Shown here piece by piece: positions 1 to 6,074 of a stretch of 6,550 bases of DNA. The notes beneath the pieces were generated by a model. That model saw only the letters and a program-made list of their open reading frames with translations. It ran no database searches and had not been told where the DNA came from. Source of the stretch: Acidobacteriota bacterium (lineage in GTDB: Bacteria > Acidobacteriota > Thermoanaerobaculia > Gp7-AA8). The stretch covers positions 1 to 6,550 of the forward strand of contig QHVX01000117.1 in assembly GCA_003222375.1 (NCBI GenBank), given 5' to 3'. Made by a program: the position numbers and the translations under genes. Numbering within the stretch: the stretch's first letter is position 1; each line of letters starts with the position of its first letter.

Positions 1-201
1 CCAGCGGGGAAGTTATTCGTGTTGTTCTGATTCAAGGCGGCGGCAGGAAAGACTAAGTCGTCGCCAGCAACAGGCGCCGTCCGCCCCAGTTCGTAACGGT
101 CATCCAATTCCCGTCCGTGGTCCCCGTCCACGTCCGCGTGGCTGCGAAGAGCGGAGCGGCGACAAAGACCGCGACAATGGTGATTGCGAAAACGCACTGA
201 A
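1..201 (-). pseudogene. 5' fragment of a second signal-peptide/beta-strand protein, frameshifted paralogue of the 473-aa protein
   Basis: Read on the minus strand, this stretch encodes a hydrophobic leader ending in APLFA, then ATRTWTGTTDGNWMTVTNW. This matches residues 12-37 of the 473-aa protein encoded at 284-1705. After NW the frame breaks. Between about 78 and 87 one base is missing relative to the paralogue, so the original frame meets a TAG at 53-55. Shifting frame by one restores TAPVAGDDLVFPAAALNQ and NNTNNFPA up to the window edge. The frame that gives the leader has no ATG, GTG or TTG before it. ATT at 199-201, behind a GAGAG, is the only near-start codon, and a GTG at 195-197 lies in another frame. 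The rest of the gene lies beyond position 1. It could be a young pseudogene, or an intact gene with an assembly error. Homology is certain; the broken state is moderately supported. Confidence 0.7.
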
Positions 202-257
202 TCTCTCTCGGGCCGGACCGGCGCGCGACTGTATCGCTCTACGTCGCGTCTTTGCCA
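1..257. repeat. Diverged tandem duplicate, copy 1 (pairs with 1509-1724)
   Basis: This segment aligns with 1509-1724. It contains the start of the paralogous secreted-protein gene and, at 239-257, a near-exact copy of the last codons and stop of the Cys-rich gene: 15 identical bases, ctacgtcgcgtcttt, then 3 of the next 4. About 40 bases separate that stop from the paralogue's leader here, whereas in the other copy stop and start abut. The order on the minus strand (Cys-rich gene, secreted protein, Cys-rich tail, secreted protein) is what a tandem duplication with one breakpoint inside the Cys-rich gene would leave. Confidence 0.7.
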
Positions 258-283
258 GCAGGCGAAAGACGAGAAGGAAATCC

Positions 284-1705
284 CTAACTCTTGATAAGCA
301 ACGCGCCGGTAACGGCAAGCGCAATGGCGAGCAGAGCGACACCACGTGCATTCAGCGCAGGGATCTGTGCCGTTACTTCTTGCTGGATGCCTGCTCCGCT
401 TCCCGCAATCACACCACCGCCGCTATATCGCACGAAGATAGTGTTCGAACCGACCGGCAACGAGGCCATGGTGTGTGTAGCGACTCCTGATGCGTTAGGG
501 GAAACGGTCCCTAAATTGTTCAGAACACCGGCCGCGCTGTGCCAAAAAAAAGTGACTGTACCGGTCGTGGTAGCGGGAGTGATCGTTGCCGTCAGAGTTA
601 CCGCCTGCCCCTGCACCGACGGGTTCATTGAGCTCGTCAGCGTCGTCGTGGAAAGGACGGTCGCGACCGCTTGCGCGATCAAGACAACATCATTGCCCGT
701 GCCTCCCCTGTAGCTGATGGTGTAGTTCTGCGGTTGCGGCGGAATCGAGAGCCCTCTGGCGGTGATGTTGCCTCCTTCCGGAAGCGCGGCGAACGTTCCC
801 ACCACCGGGTCCGAGCCGTCGTTGTCGATGATCGTGAAAGTTGTCCCAGGCGGAACCGTCGAGCTGTTTTCAAGGTGAAGAAACGCATTGTTGATTGTGA
901 CCGAGCCGGTGACCGACGTCTTATTGAAATCCGACACGCCAGCGATCAGCTCCTCAAAGAATGTGAAGCCGCCGTTTAACGAGAGACTCCCAGTGAGCGC
1001 CGTGCCGAACGAGGGGCCAATACCACTGTCGAAACCGCCTTCATTGATTGTGATCGGGCCGGCAGTTGCGCCTGTCGCTAATCCGAGGGAGCCCAATCCG
1101 TTCGCGTTCGCGGTGATCGGCCCGAGGTAGGTGCCCATGACGATTACGAAGCTAGAGTTAACGGTGAGCGGCGCGATTGTGGTGTTCATGCCGGTCAGGT
1201 TCAAGCGTACGGGACCGTTTACCACGCTACCGTTTAGCGTGATGCTACCCGCGCCGCTAATCGGGCCTGACCAAATTGTGTCACTACCTGGAGCGATCGT
1301 GAGCGCGAAACCGTTGAGGTTCGTCGCGCCGATATTCGCCCGACCCAGGTTCCAGGTTTGATTTGCAACGAGGGTTATCGGCAACGCGATTAAGGGAACG
1401 CAGCAGCCGATCGGGGTGATCGTGGTGATGCCGCCGACGCCGAGCGTGATTGCATTGCCGTTGAGCGTGTACGCGCCGCCAGAGACGGTGATCGAGTTGA
1501 AGCTTGTCCCGGCCGGGAAGTTGTTCGTGTTGTTTTGATTCAAGCCGCTGGCCGGAAAGACTAAATCGTCGCCGGCCACCGGCGCCGCATCGCTCCAATT
1601 TGTGGGAGTCACCCAGTTCCCGTCTGTCGTCCCGGTCCAGGTCCGTGTGGCCGCAAGAGCTGGAGCGGCGACAAGAATCGCAAGCAACGCGCTTTGGAAC
1701 CGCAT
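284..1705 (-). CDS. Secreted beta-strand-rich protein with Ig-like domain and IPTL-CTERM-like anchor
   Basis: The 473 residues open with a Sec signal peptide (MRFQSALLAILVAAPALA, predicted cut after A18). A motif of the autotransporter-associated beta-strand kind follows (TWTGTTDGNWVTPTNW, then VAGDDLVFP). Roughly residues 50-345 are rich in short Gly/Asn/Thr/Ser strands, as in right-handed beta-helix passengers. This part ends with the familiar FTIIDNDGSDPVVGTF and GGTGNDVVLIA signatures. Residues about 350-440 look like a bacterial Ig-like repeat (TTTLTSSMNPSVQGQAVTLT, VTFF, GSNTIFVRYSG). Residues 448-473 read IPALNARG plus a hydrophobic stretch and a terminal IKS, resembling the IPTL-CTERM sorting/anchor signal, though with only one terminal basic residue. 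No outer-membrane beta-barrel is visible, so it is not a classical autotransporter. The ATG at 1703-1705 touches the upstream TAG (TAGATG), so reinitiation is likely. No strong Shine-Dalgarno is visible. Probable role is a surface or exported structural or adhesive protein; the ligand is unknown. Confidence 0.88.
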   Translation of the reverse strand: MRFQSALLAILVAAPALAATRTWTGTTDGNWVTPTNWSDAAPVAGDDLVFPASGLNQNNTNNFPAGTSFNSITVSGGAYTLNGNAITLGVGGITTITPIGCCVPLIALPITLVANQTWNLGRANIGATNLNGFALTIAPGSDTIWSGPISGAGSITLNGSVVNGPVRLNLTGMNTTIAPLTVNSSFVIVMGTYLGPITANANGLGSLGLATGATAGPITINEGGFDSGIGPSFGTALTGSLSLNGGFTFFEELIAGVSDFNKTSVTGSVTINNAFLHLENSSTVPPGTTFTIIDNDGSDPVVGTFAALPEGGNITARGLSIPPQPQNYTISYRGGTGNDVVLIAQAVATVLSTTTLTSSMNPSVQGQAVTLTATITPATTTGTVTFFWHSAAGVLNNLGTVSPNASGVATHTMASLPVGSNTIFVRYSGGGVIAGSGAGIQQEVTAQIPALNARGVALLAIALAVTGALLIKS

Positions 1706-1724
1706 CTACGTCGCGTCTTTTCCA
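1509..1724. repeat. Diverged tandem duplicate, copy 2 (pairs with 1-257)
   Basis: This copy holds the 5' end of the intact 473-aa gene and the last codons (GKDAT and stop) of the Cys-rich gene. It aligns with 1-257. In the coding part most codon differences between the copies are synonymous, which points to an old duplication kept under protein-level selection rather than a recent copy. Confidence 0.68.
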
Positions 1725-2113
1725 ATCTTCGCCGTTTCCGGCCGCCCGGCCCACTCGCCCCATGACAGGCAACGCACGCACGTGAATACGTAGCGGGCGA
1801 CGCCGGTGGTCGCGTTCTCGTTCAGATTGACCTCGAGTGGCGATTGGCAGCGATAGCAGAGGATGGCATCGCCGCGATTGATATTTTCGACGAATCCTTC
1901 AACTGCCTGCGGATAAAACTGCATCTGCTTGGGCCGCTGTGGGATCGTGATCGTTTCCCTTCCGCGCGGGCAGGTGAGGAAGACATGGTCCGCGAAGGTG
2001 GTCTGCACGAATTCGCCGATCATGTTGACGCCAGGATGCTTCGGGCACGGAATCGGTTTTCCGGCCCAGAAGGCGCGGGCGAGATCGCGCAGTTGTTCAA
2101 CTTCGCTCGGCAT
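1706..2113 (-). CDS. Uncharacterised 135-aa Cys-rich (zinc-ribbon-like) protein
   Basis: I do not recognise this family. The 135 residues contain putative metal-binding positions C23-P-K-H26, C48 (TCPRG), C86-Y-R-C89 and C112-V-R-C115. The last two CxxC knuckles, 23 residues apart, look like one zinc ribbon. The first two elements could form a second site. The N-terminus (PSEVEQLRDLARAFWAGKPI) is predicted helical, and there is no signal peptide or membrane segment, so it is probably cytoplasmic. Its ATG lies inside the end of the dipeptidase gene with a 17-bp overlap and no clear Shine-Dalgarno. Its TAG is followed directly by the ATG of the secreted-protein gene. Translation of all three is therefore probably coupled. 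Zinc binding is inferred from cysteine spacing only; nucleic-acid or protein binding is equally possible. Confidence 0.82.
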   Translation of the reverse strand: MPSEVEQLRDLARAFWAGKPIPCPKHPGVNMIGEFVQTTFADHVFLTCPRGRETITIPQRPKQMQFYPQAVEGFVENINRGDAILCYRCQSPLEVNLNENATTGVARYVFTCVRCLSWGEWAGRPETAKIGKDAT

Positions 2114-3245
2114 GATCGGCGAGCGATTTTACACGGGCTTTTTCGATCTGCTCGAAGACGCGCATGAAATTGCCGCCGAGGATCTTCTCGACATCGCCCT
2201 CCGACAATCCGCGTTCGAGCAAACGCTCCGTGATCCGCGGCAACGCGGCCGCCGTCTCGAGATCCTCGGGCAGCGCCGGAACGCCGTCGAAGTCGCTGCC
2301 GACTCCGACGTGATCGACTCCCGCGACTTTGACCGCATGGATGAAGTGATTGACGACATCCTCGAGAGTGGCGGTCGGGCAGCCGAGCTGATTGAACCAC
2401 TTTAGATACGCATCCCAATCCGTCGTGTCGTTCGGCAGCTCCTCGGTTCCTCCTTCGCTCTCCGGCTTGCGATCGCGTTTCTGTGCGCGCATGACCGCTT
2501 CCGCCACCGCGTCGTTCACGAAGGCGGAGAAAAAATTGATCATGCACACGCCGCCGTTTCTCGCGAGCGCGCGCAGCATGTCGTCGGTCATGTTGCGAGG
2601 ATGACGGCAGAGCGCGCGGCACGACGAGTGCGTGGCGACCACCGGCGTGCGGGTGGTCTCGAGCACCGCGTAAAACGCGGCGTCGGAGACGTGCGAGATG
2701 TCGACGATCATGCCCATGTCGTTCATTGTGCGCACGACTTGTCGTCCGAAATCTGTCAGGCCGCCATGACGGCCGGCATCCGCCGACGAGTCGCACCAAT
2801 TGTTGGTGTTGACGTGCGTCAGCGTCATGTAGCGGGCGCCCAGGCGGTAGAAATCGCGGAGGGTCTCGAGCGAGTCCTCGATCGCGTGCCCCCCTTCGAC
2901 TCCGATCATGATGGCCGTCTTGCCATTCTGTTTCGCGCGGCGGATGCCTTCCGAATCCGTGCACAGGTTCAACTGATTCGGATAGCGCGACGTCTCGGCG
3001 CGAATCAGATCGATCAGGCGATAGGCAAACTGCGCCGCGCCGCGGCCGGCGTAGTACGGAGGCACGTAGGCCGCGAAAAACGAAGCGGTGATGCCGCTCT
3101 CCCGCAGCGACCGCAGATCCACCTGCGCCTCGGTGTCGTGCTCATCGAGATGCACGTTGCGGCGGAGCATCCGGTACGGCGTGTCGCAATGCCCATCGAC
3201 GATGATCGCTCGATGGTGGACTTCGTTACTCTTCGAAATAGGCAT
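2097..3245 (-). CDS. Membrane dipeptidase-family (M19) zinc dipeptidase
   Basis: The 382-residue protein belongs to peptidase family M19 (renal dipeptidase-like, amidohydrolase superfamily TIM barrel), which hydrolyses dipeptides at a dinuclear zinc site. The expected ligands are all present: H19 and D21 in DGHCDTP, the bridging E117 in GVEGGH, H185 in DISHVSD and H206 in THSSCRA. H144 in LTHVNTNNW and D318 in GSDFDG match substrate-contacting positions of the family. Length fits the family. There is no signal peptide or lipobox, so despite the family name it should be cytoplasmic, perhaps recycling peptides or cell-wall-derived dipeptides. The start is ATG 3243-3245, 16 codons before the H-x-D motif; only a weak purine stretch precedes it. 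It is the first gene of the minus-strand run and is divergent from rpsO. The true substrate, L,L- or L,D-dipeptides, cannot be told from sequence. Confidence 0.95.
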   Translation of the reverse strand: MPISKSNEVHHRAIIVDGHCDTPYRMLRRNVHLDEHDTEAQVDLRSLRESGITASFFAAYVPPYYAGRGAAQFAYRLIDLIRAETSRYPNQLNLCTDSEGIRRAKQNGKTAIMIGVEGGHAIEDSLETLRDFYRLGARYMTLTHVNTNNWCDSSADAGRHGGLTDFGRQVVRTMNDMGMIVDISHVSDAAFYAVLETTRTPVVATHSSCRALCRHPRNMTDDMLRALARNGGVCMINFFSAFVNDAVAEAVMRAQKRDRKPESEGGTEELPNDTTDWDAYLKWFNQLGCPTATLEDVVNHFIHAVKVAGVDHVGVGSDFDGVPALPEDLETAAALPRITERLLERGLSEGDVEKILGGNFMRVFEQIEKARVKSLADHAERS

Positions 3246-3260
3246 CGATCTGATCCGGGA

Positions 3261-3289
3261 TTGATTTTGCCCCTTCGCGCTGTTATGGT
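3261..3289 (+). promoter_or_regulatory. Candidate sigma70-type promoter of rpsO-pnp
   Basis: TTGATT at 3261-3266 (4 of 6 to TTGACA) lies 17 bases before TATGGT at 3284-3289 (4 of 6 to TATAAT). TG at 3281-3282 gives an extended -10 (TGTTATGGT). Transcription would begin near 3296, leaving a leader of roughly 55 nt. It sits in the right place for a housekeeping ribosomal operon but is judged by eye only. On the opposite strand I see only weak candidates for the dipeptidase, for example TATTCT near 3304-3309. Confidence 0.4.
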
Positions 3290-3319
3290 GGGCCGGCTTA
3301 AGAGAATAGGTGTATCTGG

Positions 3320-3331
3320 GTTACCGGTAAC
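3320..3331. promoter_or_regulatory. Perfect 12-bp palindrome in the rpsO leader
   Basis: GTTACCGGTAAC reads the same on both strands and ends 5 bases before the rpsO Shine-Dalgarno. As DNA it has the form of an operator half-site pair between two divergent genes. As RNA it could fold only a short 4-bp stem with a CCGG loop, or take part in a larger leader structure. In several bacteria uS15 represses its own translation by binding its leader, so a regulatory role is plausible but unproven. Confidence 0.4.
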
Positions 3332-3336
3332 TGGCT

Positions 3337-3342
3337 AAGGAG
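3337..3342 (+). promoter_or_regulatory. Shine-Dalgarno AAGGAG deciding the TTG start of rpsO
   Basis: AAGGAG is followed after 8 bases by TTG at 3351-3353. No ATG or GTG lies in frame nearby, and the family N-terminus (M-P-T-T-K-Q-H-K) begins exactly at this TTG. Confidence 0.85.
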
Positions 3343-3350
3343 ACAGTGTT

Positions 3351-3620
3351 TTGCCAACCACCAAGCAACATAAAACGGATCTGATTTCGCAGTATCGCAC
3401 GCATAACGATGACACGGGATCGCCGGAGGTGCAGATTGCCCTCCTGTCGAACCGCATCACTTATCTGACCGAGCACTTCAAGTCGCACGCGAAGGATCAC
3501 CACAGCCGGCGCGGCCTGCTCAAGCTCGTCGGACGCCGCCGTCGCCTTCTCGATTACCTCAAGAAGACCGACCAGGAACGATACCGCTCGATCATCGACA
3601 AGCTCGGCATCCGGAAGTAA
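3351..3620 (+). CDS. rpsO: 30S ribosomal protein uS15
   Basis: The 89 residues match the usual uS15 length and motif order: DDTGSPEVQIALLSNRI (20-36), LTEHFKSHAKDHHSRRGL (39-56), LVGRRRRLLDYLKK and RYRSIIDKLGIRK at the end. uS15 is an early-binding 30S assembly protein that contacts the 16S rRNA central-domain three-way junction and platform. Residues around DHHSRR are the conserved RNA-contact segment. The start is TTG, supported by AAGGAG 8 bases upstream; a less efficient start codon in a highly expressed gene may help set its level. It is followed by pnp in the order conserved across many bacterial phyla, with a 176-base gap that carries strong hairpins. Confidence 0.98.
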   Translation: MPTTKQHKTDLISQYRTHNDDTGSPEVQIALLSNRITYLTEHFKSHAKDHHSRRGLLKLVGRRRRLLDYLKKTDQERYRSIIDKLGIRK

Positions 3621-3622
3621 TG

Positions 3623-3691
3623 GTGCCGCGTGCCGTAGTGCCGCGTGCCGCGACTGCTTTTCCGGCACCTCGGCACTTCGGCACCCGGCAC
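3623..3691 (+). repeat. Long imperfect hairpin of four GTGCCG and four CGGCAC units in the rpsO-pnp gap
   Basis: GTGCCG occurs at 3623, 3630, 3638 and 3645. Its complement CGGCAC occurs at 3663, 3671, 3679 and 3686. The units pair in nested order around a 12-base loop (3651-3662), giving a stem of about 28 bases broken by small bulges. It begins 3 bases after the rpsO stop. No U-tract follows, so it is a poor intrinsic terminator and more likely an RNA-processing or stabilising structure, or a dispersed intergenic repeat. In E. coli the rpsO-pnp gap contains the RNase III-cut stem through which PNPase represses its own mRNA; here that role is inferred from position only. Confidence 0.75.
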
Positions 3692-3713
3692 TTGTAGTGC
3701 ACATCCCCCCCAC

Positions 3714-3735
3714 GGCCGGATCCCATCATCCGGCC
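3714..3735 (+). promoter_or_regulatory. Second perfect hairpin in the pnp leader
   Basis: GGCCGGAT (3714-3721) is the exact complement of ATCCGGCC (3728-3735) across a 6-base loop, CCCATC. The 8-bp GC-rich stem lies about 60 bases before the pnp ATG and lacks a following U-run. Together with the upstream repeat hairpin it could form the structured pnp leader cut by a double-strand RNase. Confidence 0.6.
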
Positions 3736-3784
3736 CACCGCGGACACAACAATTGGCGCGAAGTGATGAGTGGCTCGCGCACCT

Positions 3785-3790
3785 GAAGGA
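3785..3790 (+). promoter_or_regulatory. Shine-Dalgarno GAAGGA deciding the pnp start
   Basis: GAAGGA ends 6 bases before ATG 3797. A GTG at 3770 is in frame and would add nine residues (MARAPEGWF), but it has no comparable ribosome-binding site and would place this Shine-Dalgarno inside the coding region. Confidence 0.7.
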
Positions 3791-3796
3791 TGGTTC

Positions 3797-6010
3797 ATGA
3801 CAAAGAAGGAAATACAGATCGGCGGGCGCATGCTCTCGCTCGAGACCGGTGCGGTTGCGCGCCAGGCCAATGGCGCGTGCGTGATTCGCTACGGCGACAC
3901 GGTCGTCCTCGCCACCGCATGTTTCAAGGAAGGCACGGTCCTCGGCGACTTCATGCCGCTGACCGTTGATTACAAGGAGTACACCTACGCCGGCGGACGC
4001 ATCCCGGGCGGCTTTTTCAAGCGCGAAGGGCGTCCGACCGAGAAGGAAATTCTCACCTCACGCCTCATCGACCGGCCTCTGCGGCCGTCGTTCGTTGAGG
4101 GCTACAAACAGGAAACGCAGATCATCGCGCTCGTTCTGTCGGCAGACGGCGAGAACGACCCCGACATCTTCGCGATCAACGCCGCCTCGGCATCGCTGGT
4201 GGTTTCGGAGATCCCGTTCCTCAATCCGATCAGCGCGGTCCGCGTCGGTTATCTCGACGGCCAGATCATCATCAATCCGACGAACTCGCAGCGCGATCTC
4301 TCCGAGCTCGACCTGGTAGTCGCCGGAACCTCCGATGCGATCGTGATGGTCGAAGCGGGTGGGCGCGAAGTCGACGAGAGCGTCGTGCTCGACGCGCTCG
4401 ACGCCGCACACACCGCGATCAAGCAGATCTGCACGCTGCAGAACGCGCTTCGCGCCGAGGCCGGCAAGCCGAAGGTCGAAGTCACGATCACGCCGCGCTA
4501 CGCCGACGAGCTGCTGCAAGATCTGATGAAGAACTACGGCGCGACGCTTCGCATGGCGCTGCTGACTCAGGGAAAACAGGCGCGACGCGATGCGGTGAAG
4601 AATGTGAAGGCCCAGATGATCGCGTCGGTCCCGCCCGAGGACATCGAGAAACTGGCGGCGGTCGAAGCGGCCTACGAAGCGATGGAGACGCGCATTTTCC
4701 GCGACGTCATCATCAACGATCAGAAGCGGCTCGACGGACGCGCGTTCAGCGAAATCCGTCCGATCGACGTTCAGCTCAGCGTGCTTCCGCGCACGCACGG
4801 CTCGGCGATCTTCACTCGCGGCGAGACCCAGGCACTCGTCACGGTCACACTCGGAACGCCGCAGGAAGCGCAGAAGATCGAAGACTTCGAAGGCGAGACC
4901 TTTCAGCGCTTCATGCTGCATTACAACTTCCCGCCGTTCTCGGTTGGTGAAGTGAAGTTTCTCCGTGGACCGGCACGACGCGAAATCGGCCATGGCAATC
5001 TGGCCCGCCGCGCGCTGCAGCCGATGCTGCCGCCGGAAAGCGAATTCGGTTACACCATCCGCTGCGTCAGCGACATCCTCGAGTCGAACGGCTCGTCGTC
5101 GATGGCGTCGGTGTGCGGCGGATCGCTGGCGCTGATGGAGGCGGGCGTTCCGATGCGTGCCGCTGTCGCGGGCGTCGCGATGGGACTCGTGAAGGAAACG
5201 TCGAAGACCGCGATCCTCACCGACATCGCCGGCCTCGAGGATCACGAAGGCGACATGGATTTCAAGGTCGCCGGCACGCGCAAGGGAATCACGGCGCTGC
5301 AGATGGATATCAAGGTCACCGGCCTTTCGCGCGAGATCATGGCGCAGGCACTCCAGCAGGCCAAAGAAGGACGCCTCTTCATCCTCGGCAAAATGGACGC
5401 CGCGATCGCGAAGCCGCGCGCGGAGCTCTCGGAGTTCGCGCCGAGGCTCTACACGATCTTCATACCGAAAGATCGGATTCGCGATGTCATCGGATCGGGC
5501 GGCAAGACGATTCGCTGGATCGTGGAGGAGACCGGAACAAAGATCGATGTCGAGGACGACGGAAAAGTCACCGTGGCGTCGATGGATGGGGCGTCGGCGC
5601 AGCGCGCAATCGACATCATCAAGGGCCTGACGGCGTCGCCGGAAATCGGCAAGAACTACAAAGGGACCGTGAAGCGCATCGAGCCGTACGGCGCGTTCGT
5701 CGAGATTCTTCCCGGTCAGGACGGACTGCTGCACATCTCCGAGATGGCGCACACGCGCGTCGGTCAGGTGACGGATCTCTTCCAGCTTGGCGACGAGGTC
5801 GAGGTGCAGGTAGTCGGGATTGAGCCCGACACCGGCAAGATCCGGCTGTCACGCAAGCCGCTCCTCCCACCGCCCACCGAAGAGGAGCTGGCGGCAGCGC
5901 GCGAGCAGCGCGCGAACCGCCCGCCCCGCGAGGATCGTGGCGATCGCGGAGATCGCGGCAATCGCGACCGCGGCGGCCGCGGCGATCACCGCAGACGCAG
6001 ACAGGGATAA
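3797..6010 (+). CDS. pnp: Polynucleotide phosphorylase (PNPase)
   Basis: This is the 3'-5' phosphorolytic exoribonuclease of the mRNA decay machinery; it forms trimers and releases nucleoside diphosphates. From ATG 3797 it is 737 residues. First RNase PH core about 10-145, with FFKREGRPTEKE and RLIDRPLRPSF near residue 89. Helical PNPase domain about 150-230. Second, catalytic RNase PH core from KRLDGRAF (about 310) to about 540, with FLRGPARREIGHG, SDILESNGSSSMASVCGG (426 on) and the acidic GLEDHEGDMDFKVAG (GDMD at 485-488). KH domain from about 555, with GSGGK at 566-570. S1 domain about 618-690 (YKGTVKRIEPYGAFVEI). The final 47 residues form an Arg/Gly/Asp-rich tail with RGD repeats, ending RRRRQG, which makes it longer than the roughly 700-residue norm and probably adds RNA or partner binding. 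It lies downstream of rpsO and is likely co-transcribed and controlled through the leader hairpins. Confidence 0.98.
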   Translation: MTKKEIQIGGRMLSLETGAVARQANGACVIRYGDTVVLATACFKEGTVLGDFMPLTVDYKEYTYAGGRIPGGFFKREGRPTEKEILTSRLIDRPLRPSFVEGYKQETQIIALVLSADGENDPDIFAINAASASLVVSEIPFLNPISAVRVGYLDGQIIINPTNSQRDLSELDLVVAGTSDAIVMVEAGGREVDESVVLDALDAAHTAIKQICTLQNALRAEAGKPKVEVTITPRYADELLQDLMKNYGATLRMALLTQGKQARRDAVKNVKAQMIASVPPEDIEKLAAVEAAYEAMETRIFRDVIINDQKRLDGRAFSEIRPIDVQLSVLPRTHGSAIFTRGETQALVTVTLGTPQEAQKIEDFEGETFQRFMLHYNFPPFSVGEVKFLRGPARREIGHGNLARRALQPMLPPESEFGYTIRCVSDILESNGSSSMASVCGGSLALMEAGVPMRAAVAGVAMGLVKETSKTAILTDIAGLEDHEGDMDFKVAGTRKGITALQMDIKVTGLSREIMAQALQQAKEGRLFILGKMDAAIAKPRAELSEFAPRLYTIFIPKDRIRDVIGSGGKTIRWIVEETGTKIDVEDDGKVTVASMDGASAQRAIDIIKGLTASPEIGKNYKGTVKRIEPYGAFVEILPGQDGLLHISEMAHTRVGQVTDLFQLGDEVEVQVVGIEPDTGKIRLSRKPLLPPPTEEELAAAREQRANRPPREDRGDRGDRGNRDRGGRGDHRRRRQG

Positions 6011-6021
6011 GCGTTGGACCC

Positions 6022-6074
6022 GTCATCCTGAGCGCAGCGAAGGATCTCAAGTCGCGTTATCGGAGATCCTTCGC
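6022..6074 (+). repeat. Dispersed-repeat hairpin downstream of pnp
   Basis: GTCATCCTGAGCGCAGCGAA followed by GGATCTC resembles a short element I recall as abundant between genes in many environmental bacterial genomes. GCGAAGGATCTC (6037-6048) is perfectly complementary to GAGATCCTTCGC (6063-6074) across a 14-base loop. The stem starts 27 bases after the pnp stop and could protect or terminate the pnp transcript, though no U-tract follows. Only the inner 12 bp of the right arm match; the outer part of the left arm has no partner, so the right side passes directly into kinase-like coding sequence. Confidence 0.7.

Noticed and set aside
291..713. 140-codon plus-strand frame opposite the secreted-protein gene
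   Set aside because: The minus strand gives a signal peptide, Ig-like domain and sorting tail; the plus frame has only Ala/Val-rich composition.
2020..2964. 314-codon minus-strand frame overlapping the dipeptidase
   Set aside because: It is an out-of-frame reading of the dipeptidase, rich in Arg/Ser/His with no motif.
2601..3338. 245-codon plus-strand frame opposite the dipeptidase
   Set aside because: The opposite strand has every M19 metal ligand in order; this frame is basic, low-complexity and covers the divergent promoter region.
3623..3691. CRISPR-like repeat array
   Set aside because: Units are 6 bases with 1-2 base gaps and arranged as facing inverted arms; this is a hairpin, not repeats with unique spacers.
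3623..3735. Intrinsic terminator between rpsO and pnp
   Set aside because: Neither stem is followed by a T-run, and rpsO-pnp is normally co-transcribed.
3770..3796. Nine-residue N-terminal extension of PNPase from GTG 3770
   Set aside because: No Shine-Dalgarno precedes it, while GAAGGA sits correctly before ATG 3797, and the family core begins soon after that ATG.
4058..5752. 564-codon open frame antisense to pnp
   Set aside because: It is Arg/Asp/His-rich with no recognisable domain, and mirrors the codon bias of the strongly conserved pnp on the other strand; a GC-rich shadow frame.
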